NCBI RefSeq assembly: GCF_001281315.1
Contig: NZ_CP012479.1
Location: forward strand, 3,286,001 to 3,350,000
Direction: 5' to 3'
DNA: 64,000 nt
Source of the DNA: Arthrobacter sp. ERGS1:01
GTDB taxonomy: Bacteria > Actinomycetota > Actinomycetes > Actinomycetales > Micrococcaceae
Shown: one piece after another, positions 59,531 to 64,000 of the stretch
How positions within the stretch are numbered: the stretch's first letter is position 1
How the letters are laid out: every line of letters starts with the position of its first letter
Notes under the pieces: generated by a model
Databases searched by the model: none
Seen by the model: only the letters and a program-made list of their open reading frames with translations
Told to the model about the DNA's origin: nothing
Made by a program: the position numbers and the translations under genes

Positions 59531-60517
59531 CTAGGGCCTGGCGGGCAGCAGGGCTTCGGCGCGGTGCCGGGTACGGAAGGCCGACGGCGAAACGCCCCGG
59601 CTGTCCTTGTAGGCGCGGCTGAAGCTGTCGGCGCTGGCAAAGCCCGAGGCCCGGGCAATCTTGGCCAGGGTGGCGTCCCGGCCATGGGTGCGCAGCAGCA
59701 CCTCGGCCGCGTCCAGCCGGCGCGAGCGCAGGAGCGTGGCGACGGAAACCTCCCGGCCCTCAAAGAGCTTGTAGACAAACCGGCGGCTGGCGCCCATGCA
59801 GGCGGCTATGGCGTCGACGTCGTAGTCCGGGTTCGTGAAGTTTTCGGCGATGAGCTCCAGCACCCGCTTGCGCAGGGCCTCCGCGGCACCGTCCTCCTCC
59901 GCAAGGGTGGCCAGGTAGGCGCTCAACTGGCCGACCACCAGTTCAAGCAGCGCCTGCTCAACATGGATGCTCTGACCGGGGGATTCCTCCCCGGCCATTT
60001 CCATGGTGCTTTCCACGAGGGCCAGGATCGCCTTCAGGAGCGGCCCCCCGGGCCAGGCGGCTGCCGCCAGTTTGCCGGTGGCGATCCCGCGGCCCTCCAG
60101 GTAGCGGATGGGTACGTAGAGCAAGGTGGCGTCGGTTCCGTCGAGCGCGTTGGATTCGTGGATCTCCCGCGGCAGGAGCGTGACAATATCCCCGCGCCGG
60201 GCGGTTGAGGTTTTTCCGCCCTGTTGGCAGGTCAGCCCGCCCTCGTGGACCAGCACGACCACGAGGAAGTCGTCGTAGGCGTCGCCCAGGTGTGCCGGGG
60301 TGCGGTACATGATCGTGCCGTCTCCCTGCGCCCGTGTGAGGAGGAGCCGTTCGCAGTACCAGCTCTGGACGGTGGCGGTGAACCCGACCTTCTTGTGCGG
60401 CACCAGTTTCCAGGGCTGGGAAATCGTCAGCAGGGCGGCCTCGCTGAGCAGCAAAACGCCGTGGCGGTGCTGCTGCCGGTTCTCCTGGATTCCTTGATCG
60501 GTCAAGGTTTGTACCAC
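59531..60517 (-). CDS. AraC-family transcriptional regulator
   Basis: The 328-residue regulator has an N-terminal AraC-binding-like domain (about 30-180, 'DDFLVVVLVHEGGLTCQQGGKTSTARRGDIVTLLPREIHESNAL'), as in AraC/XylS activators of aromatic or amine metabolism. The C-terminal double helix-turn-helix (about 225-320) includes 'DVDAIAACMGASRRFVYKLFEG' and 'LAKIARASGFASADSFSRAYKDSRGVSPSAFR'. The GTG at 60517 is the upstream limit; a TTG four codons later is possible, as spacing to the GGGGAGGG site is uncertain. It precedes the giant surface protein gene on the same strand. A dyad ATCGCG-TTAC-CGCGAT lies 23 bp upstream. Confidence 0.88.
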   Translation of the reverse strand: MVQTLTDQGIQENRQQHRHGVLLLSEAALLTISQPWKLVPHKKVGFTATVQSWYCERLLLTRAQGDGTIMYRTPAHLGDAYDDFLVVVLVHEGGLTCQQGGKTSTARRGDIVTLLPREIHESNALDGTDATLLYVPIRYLEGRGIATGKLAAAAWPGGPLLKAILALVESTMEMAGEESPGQSIHVEQALLELVVGQLSAYLATLAEEDGAAEALRKRVLELIAENFTNPDYDVDAIAACMGASRRFVYKLFEGREVSVATLLRSRRLDAAEVLLRTHGRDATLAKIARASGFASADSFSRAYKDSRGVSPSAFRTRHRAEALLPARP

Positions 60518-60539
60518 CCTCCCCCATGAGGCTTAGGAC

Positions 60540-60555
60540 ATCGCGTTACCGCGAT
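60540..60555. promoter_or_regulatory. Short dyad upstream of the AraC-type gene
   Basis: ATCGCG and CGCGAT flank TTAC, a 16 bp dyad close to the GTG start. It may be an autoregulatory site; no direct support. Confidence 0.35.
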
Positions 60556-60593
60556 ATCAAAATCCAGACTAATGGAAAATACAAAGGTGGCAC

Positions 60594-60634
60594 AAAAAAG
60601 TCCCCACCCCGCCTTGGCGGTGTGGGGACTTCTT
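60594..60634 (-). terminator. Intrinsic terminator after tRNA-Met
   Basis: A stem pairing GTCCCCAC with GTGGGGAC and CCGCC with GGCGG (one mismatch between) is followed on the minus strand by TTTTTT. It ends the tRNA transcript before the AraC-type gene. Confidence 0.85.
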
Positions 60635-60640
60635 CTTCTG

Positions 60641-60714
60641 TAGCGGCACCGAGACTCGATCTCGGGACCTCACGATTATGAGTCGTGCGCTCTAACCAAC
60701 TGAGCTATGCCGCC
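60641..60714 (-). tRNA. tRNA-Met (CAT anticodon)
   Basis: The minus strand folds as a 74-nt tRNA: acceptor GGCGGCA with TGCCGCT (G-T end pair), D-arm 'GCTCAGTTGGTTAGAGC', anticodon loop CTCATAA, and T-loop ATCGAGT. The D-arm and acceptor match elongator Met; an Ile tRNA with lysidine at C34 is the alternative. No CCA is encoded. Confidence 0.93.
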
Positions 60715-60716
60715 CT

Positions 60717-60775
60717 GAATGGGAAAAGGCCCGTGCCTAGCCGGTCAAAACCGTCTTGACACGAGCCTTCCCATT
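60717..60775 (-). other. Spacer hairpin between the two tRNAs
   Basis: GAATGGGAA...GGC...GTG pairs imperfectly with its complement at the far end of the 64 bp spacer. It may guide 3' processing of tRNA-Thr; there is no T-run. Confidence 0.45.
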
Positions 60776-60778
60776 CTG

Positions 60779-60850
60779 AGCCCCCCACCGGAATCGATCC
60801 GGTGACCTCGTTCTTACCAAGAACGCGCTCTACCACTGAGCTAGGGGGGC
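60779..60850 (-). tRNA. tRNA-Thr (GGT anticodon)
   Basis: Minus strand, 72 nt: acceptor GCCCCCC with GGGGGGC, D-arm 'GCTCAGTGGTAGAGC', anticodon loop TTGGTAA giving GGT, T-loop ATCGATT. The pair tRNA-Thr/tRNA-Met is probably one transcript. Confidence 0.95.
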
Positions 60851-61055
60851 AACGAGAAAATACTTTACCAGTGGTTTTGCCGGATGTGAAATCGAGGAAT
60901 GCCAAAGCCGCACCGGCGGCCTGTTTTGCGCCCGATTTGGCAGTGCTTTTGCTCCCGACGGCCGTTCGGGAGCCGTCAAAATCCGCGGAATATCAAGGTT
61001 TTTCAAGCTTCCATTCCTCTCCTCATGACTTGCGTCACATAGCCGCGCGAGTGCA

Positions 61056-61097
61056 AAAAAGGGGCAGGATTCCGTTGCCGGATTCCTGCCCCTTTTT
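61056..61097 (-). terminator. Intrinsic terminator after the DEAD-box helicase gene
   Basis: A 19 bp stem with one mismatch (61056-61074 with 61079-61097) ends in TTTTTT on the minus strand, 21 bp past the stop. Confidence 0.88.
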
Positions 61098-61117
61098 AGA
61101 GCCCTAGGGCGTGGTGT

Positions 61118-63076
61118 TTACCACTTGCCCTTGCTGTTGAAGCTCTGGCCGCCTTCGTGGCGGGGACGACGGTCGCCGCCACCGTGGCCGGTGTGGCCCT
61201 GGCCGCGGTCTCCGCGGTCGTTGTTGAAGCCGCCGCGATCTGCCGAACGCTCGCCCGTACGCTCGCCGCCGCGGAAGCCGCCACGGTCGCCGTCGAACTT
61301 CTTCTTGAAGCCGCCCTGGCCGCGGTCACCGCGGTCGTCACGGCCCTTGTAGCCGCCGCCGGCACCGGCGGAGGCGGGACGGCGTCCCTTGTCCAGTTCG
61401 AGGTTGATGAGCTCGCCGCCGATGCGGGTCTTGCTCAGGGCACGCCACTGGTCCTTGCTCAGCTCGGCCGGCAGTTCCACCAGGGTGTGGTCGGAGCGGA
61501 TGTCGATGCCACCGATTTGCGAGGAGGACAGGCCACCCTCGTTGGCGATGGCGCCGACGATCGAGCCAGGCATGACGCGCTGGCGACGGCCCACCGCGAT
61601 GCGGTAGGTGGCGTTGCCCTCGGTCAGGGTGCGGGTCGGGCCGCGGGAGCCGAAGCCGTCCTTGGAGCGTTCCTTCTTCTGGTACTCCGGGGCCGCCGGG
61701 AGGTCGTTGACCAGCAGCGGCTGTCCACCCTGGGCCATGACGGCAAGGGCAGCGGCGATTTCCGAGGCGGGCACGTCGTGCTCTTCCTCGTAGCTGGCGA
61801 TGAGGTCGCGGAACTTGGCAACGTCCTCGCTGGCCAGCGTCTCGGTGATGCGCTCGGCGAACTTGCCCAGGCGCAGCGAGTTGATGGTCTCGGCGGAGGG
61901 CAGGTGCATCTGCTCCACCGGCTGGCGCGTGGCCTTCTCGATGGCGCGCAGCAGGTACTTCTCGCGCGGGGTCATGAACAGGATCGCGTCGCCGGAGCGG
62001 CCGGCGCGGCCCGTACGGCCGATGCGGTGCACATAGGACTCGGTGTCGTGCGGGATGTCGTAGTTGATCACGTGCGTGATGCGCTCGACGTCAAGGCCGC
62101 GGGCTGCGACGTCGGTGGCGACCAGGATGTCGATCTTGCCGTCGCGGAGGGCCTCAACGGTGCGCTCGCGCTGCTGCTGCGGGATGTCGCCGTTGATGGC
62201 GGCAGCCTGGAAGCCGCGGGACTTGAGCTTGTCGGCGAGGTCCTCGGTGGCCATCTTGGTGCGCACGAACGCGATGACGCCTTCGAATTCCTCAACCTCA
62301 AGGACGCGGGTCAGGGCGTCGAGCTTGTGCGGGCCCATGACCTGCAGGTAGCGCTGGCGGGTGTTGGCGCCCGTGGTGGTCTTGGACTTGACCGTGACCT
62401 CGGCGGGGTTGTTCAGGTACTGCTTGGAGATGCGGCGGATCTGGCCGGGCATCGTGGCGGAGAACAGGGCAACCTGCTTTTCCGACGGCGTCTGGGCCAG
62501 GATCTGCTCGACGTCTTCGGCGAAGCCCATGCGCAGCATTTCGTCGGCCTCATCCAGCACCAGGTACTGGAGGTTGGACAGGTCGAGGGAGCCCTTGGAC
62601 AGGTGGTCGATGACACGGCCGGGGGTACCGACAACAACCTGGGCGCCGCGGCGCAGGCCGGCCAGCTGGGGGCCGTAGGCGGAGCCACCGTAAACGGGGA
62701 GGACGGAGAAGTTGTCCATGTACTTGGCGTAGGAGGTGAAAGCCTCGGCAACCTGCAGGGCCAGCTCGCGGGTGGGAGCCAGCACCAGGATCTGGGTGTC
62801 CTTGGTGGGGCCGTTGAGGTCCATCAGCTCGGCCATGCGGGACAGGGCGGGAACGGCGAATGCCGCCGTCTTGCCGGTACCGGTCTGGGCCAGGCCCACG
62901 ACGTCGCGGCCTTCAAGCAGCAGCGGGATGGTGGCGGCCTGGATGGGGGACGGCTTCTCGTAGCCGACATCGCTCAGGGCGGACAGCACGCGGCCGTCGA
63001 TGCCGAGATCGGCGAAAGTGATTTCAGCTGCTTCGTCCACGGTTTCCGGGGCGTTTTCAGTCAAGTTTTCGGGCAT
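61118..63076 (-). CDS. deaD: DEAD-box ATP-dependent RNA helicase (DeaD/CsdA-like)
   Basis: The 652-residue helicase unwinds structured RNA in ribosome assembly and cold adaptation. The start 'MPENLTENAPE' has AGGACA upstream; an ATG seven codons earlier has none. Motifs in order: Q motif 'ITFADLGID...GYEKPSPIQ', I 'AQTGTGKT', Ia 'PTRELALQ', Ib 'GTPGR', II 'LDEADEML' (DEAD), III 'SATMP', V 'DVAARGLD', VI 'HRIGRTGRAGRSG'. The C-terminus has a DbpA-like RNA-binding domain ('YRIAVGRRQRVMPGSIVGAIANEGGL', about 485-555) and an RGG-rich tail ('RGDRGQGGFKKKFDGDRGGF...', about 575-652). The long upstream region may be a regulatory 5' UTR. Confidence 0.95.
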   Translation of the reverse strand: MPENLTENAPETVDEAAEITFADLGIDGRVLSALSDVGYEKPSPIQAATIPLLLEGRDVVGLAQTGTGKTAAFAVPALSRMAELMDLNGPTKDTQILVLAPTRELALQVAEAFTSYAKYMDNFSVLPVYGGSAYGPQLAGLRRGAQVVVGTPGRVIDHLSKGSLDLSNLQYLVLDEADEMLRMGFAEDVEQILAQTPSEKQVALFSATMPGQIRRISKQYLNNPAEVTVKSKTTTGANTRQRYLQVMGPHKLDALTRVLEVEEFEGVIAFVRTKMATEDLADKLKSRGFQAAAINGDIPQQQRERTVEALRDGKIDILVATDVAARGLDVERITHVINYDIPHDTESYVHRIGRTGRAGRSGDAILFMTPREKYLLRAIEKATRQPVEQMHLPSAETINSLRLGKFAERITETLASEDVAKFRDLIASYEEEHDVPASEIAAALAVMAQGGQPLLVNDLPAAPEYQKKERSKDGFGSRGPTRTLTEGNATYRIAVGRRQRVMPGSIVGAIANEGGLSSSQIGGIDIRSDHTLVELPAELSKDQWRALSKTRIGGELINLELDKGRRPASAGAGGGYKGRDDRGDRGQGGFKKKFDGDRGGFRGGERTGERSADRGGFNNDRGDRGQGHTGHGGGDRRPRHEGGQSFNSKGKW

Positions 63077-63432
63077 GGTCAAAATGTCCTCATTCATAGG
63101 GCCAGGCGGCGAGGTTGCCGCATTGCAGAGATCCAGCCGCTACAGGAATCCCGGGCAGGGTCTCGCGTCATTGACGCACCGTGGGTACGGCCGCCACTGC
63201 CGGCCGAAGCCAATAGTGCATGACGTTTCTTTGCCGGCAATCCCCTATGAACGCTACTTGCCCGCCAAAATGAATCATTGCGGGCCCCAAACACTTCAGG
63301 CTCCTGCCTCAAAAATTGGGCAGAAAATAAAAGGAGATACCGGAGTGGGGGATATTTAAATTGTAGGGCATAGACTACCGCCCCCCTAGGGTGAAGCAAC
63401 AGTATGGCCCGTGAGTTTCCGCACACCGCAAC
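63077..63432 (-). promoter_or_regulatory. Gene-free region upstream of the helicase gene, probably its promoter and leader
   Basis: I see no gene here. An AT-richer block around 63310-63370 contains TACAAT (minus strand, 63360-63365), which would give a leader of about 280 nt. Long leaders are common for cold-induced DEAD-box genes, so thermosensing or autoregulation is possible. No specific structure was established. Confidence 0.4.
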
Positions 63433-63438
63433 GCAATG

Positions 63439-63477
63439 GGGCCGGGACGGATGTCATCGCGACACCCGCCCCGGCCC
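63439..63477 (-). terminator. Terminator-like hairpin after the last gene
   Basis: GGGCCGGG pairs with CCCGGCCC, continuing with CGG/CCG and TGTC/GACA between single mismatches. There is no T-run. It stands 17 bp past the stop of the surface protein gene. Confidence 0.5.
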
Positions 63478-63493
63478 GTTTACCTGACTCCGG

Positions 63494-64000
63494 TTAAGCC
63501 CGGCGCGGGCGTCCCAGCACCAGCAGCACGAGCCCCGCCAGTACGACGCCGGCCCCGCCCACGGCGAACCAGCGGCCGGTTGCGCCGGTGCTGGCCAGGC
63601 CGTCGCCGGGTGCCGGCGTGACAGAGGCCGTGGCCATCGCCGTCACAGCGAGCGTGGGGCCGCTCGACGCCGGCACGGTTGCCGAGGCGCCCGCCGTCGA
63701 ACTCGGCACGGTTGACGGGACCGTGCTGGGGATCGCGCTGGGCGTCACGCTGGGTGCCGCCGACGTCGTCGGGCTCGCGCTTTCGCTCGGCTCGGCCGTA
63801 GGGGTCGCACTTTCCGTCGGTTCCGTCGTCGGCTCAACCACCGGAGCGCACACCACGTTGGAGCCGGGGACCTTGGCCGGCAGGGCGGAGACCACCACCC
63901 AGCGGTAGGCCTGGGTTGCGACACCGTCGGCGCCAATCGTGTTTGCCTCCACCACGTTGGGACCGGCCAGGAGCTTGAAGGTGTGTGACCCGTCGCCGTT
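63494..64000 (-). CDS. Sortase-anchored surface protein, C-terminal part only
   Basis: The frame is open to the window edge, so only the last 168 residues are seen; the N-terminus lies outside. They start in an extracellular domain ('DGSHTFKLLAGPNVVEANTIG'), continue through a Pro/Thr/Ser/Ala-rich wall-spanning stalk, and end with 'GLASTGATGRWFAVGG', a membrane helix and 'LGRPRRA'. LASTG is a class-E (LAxTG) sortase signal, common in high-GC Gram-positives. The GTG codons inside are ordinary valines. This is the second apparent wall protein in the window, 4 kb from the giant one, so a sortase E should exist elsewhere in the genome. Confidence 0.85.
   Translation of the reverse strand, partial: NGDGSHTFKLLAGPNVVEANTIGADGVATQAYRWVVVSALPAKVPGSNVVCAPVVEPTTEPTESATPTAEPSESASPTTSAAPSVTPSAIPSTVPSTVPSSTAGASATVPASSGPTLAVTAMATASVTPAPGDGLASTGATGRWFAVGGAGVVLAGLVLLVLGRPRRA

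Noticed and set aside
61157..63223. 688-residue plus-strand frame across the helicase gene
   Set aside because: Antisense to a gene with all DEAD-box motifs; composition of the frame is typical of an opposite-strand shadow.

Overview
The window looks like chromosomal DNA of a high-GC actinobacterium, most likely an Arthrobacter relative (Micrococcaceae). The pointers are GC-rich codon use, a mycothiol synthase gene (mshD) close to glnR, the secE-nusG-rplK-rplA / rplJ-rplL ribosomal cluster next to tRNA-Trp, PspC-type envelope-stress genes, and sortase-type LAxTG surface proteins. Almost all of it is dense, ordinary chromosome with no complete insertion sequence, prophage or CRISPR array.

Layout. 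1-6.7 kb: the end of a YbaK-type gene, then on the minus strand tRNA-Trp, secE, nusG, rplK, rplA, two acetyltransferases, and rplJ-rplL behind an attenuator-type leader. 6.9-14.5 kb: an aminotransferase, an LiaSR-like two-component pair divergent from a PspC/LiaF-like membrane protein, pfkA and an acetyltransferase. 14.5-16.7 kb: a PadR-controlled drug exporter. 16.7-27.3 kb: the conserved neighbourhood ygfZ, nitrobindin-like, a 37-residue membrane microprotein, a membrane protein, glnR, mshD, ppk and Nudix-RHG, interrupted by a sugar-acid-type regulator and dehydrogenase pair. 27.5-32.3 kb: a membrane protein with a GntR regulator, thyA-folA, and an Escherichia-type asd. 32.3-37 kb: an AlkZ-like glycosylase gene and a fatty-acid desaturase, separated by a roughly 2 kb insert that carries one unrecognised gene. 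The insert is flanked by direct repeats of about 250 bp made from the 5' end of the glycosylase gene, the repeats beside it and the 3' tip of the desaturase gene. 37-42.8 kb: a translationally coupled hadA-hadB-MFS-murB operon, and a TetR/MFS pair with twin operators. 43-45.2 kb: repeat-rich DNA around a DUF2797 gene, and a CitE-like lyase. 45.5-50.7 kb: an organosulfur-scavenging operon (ABC transporter, TauD-type dioxygenase, flavin monooxygenase). 50.7-64 kb: a Na+/H+ antiporter, a nucleotide-sugar-like reductase, a 2046-residue repeat surface protein below an AraC-type regulator, tRNA-Met, tRNA-Thr, a DEAD-box helicase, and the C-terminus of a second sortase substrate.

The most unusual material is intergenic. 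Many gaps hold 17-33 bp inverted repeats, and there is a dispersed family built on GCCAAAAGTGATACCGCGTC in three clusters. The best candidate for something undescribed is the direct-repeat-flanked insert at 33.5-35.5 kb with its orphan acidic protein. Everything here was read by eye; no database or folding program was run.
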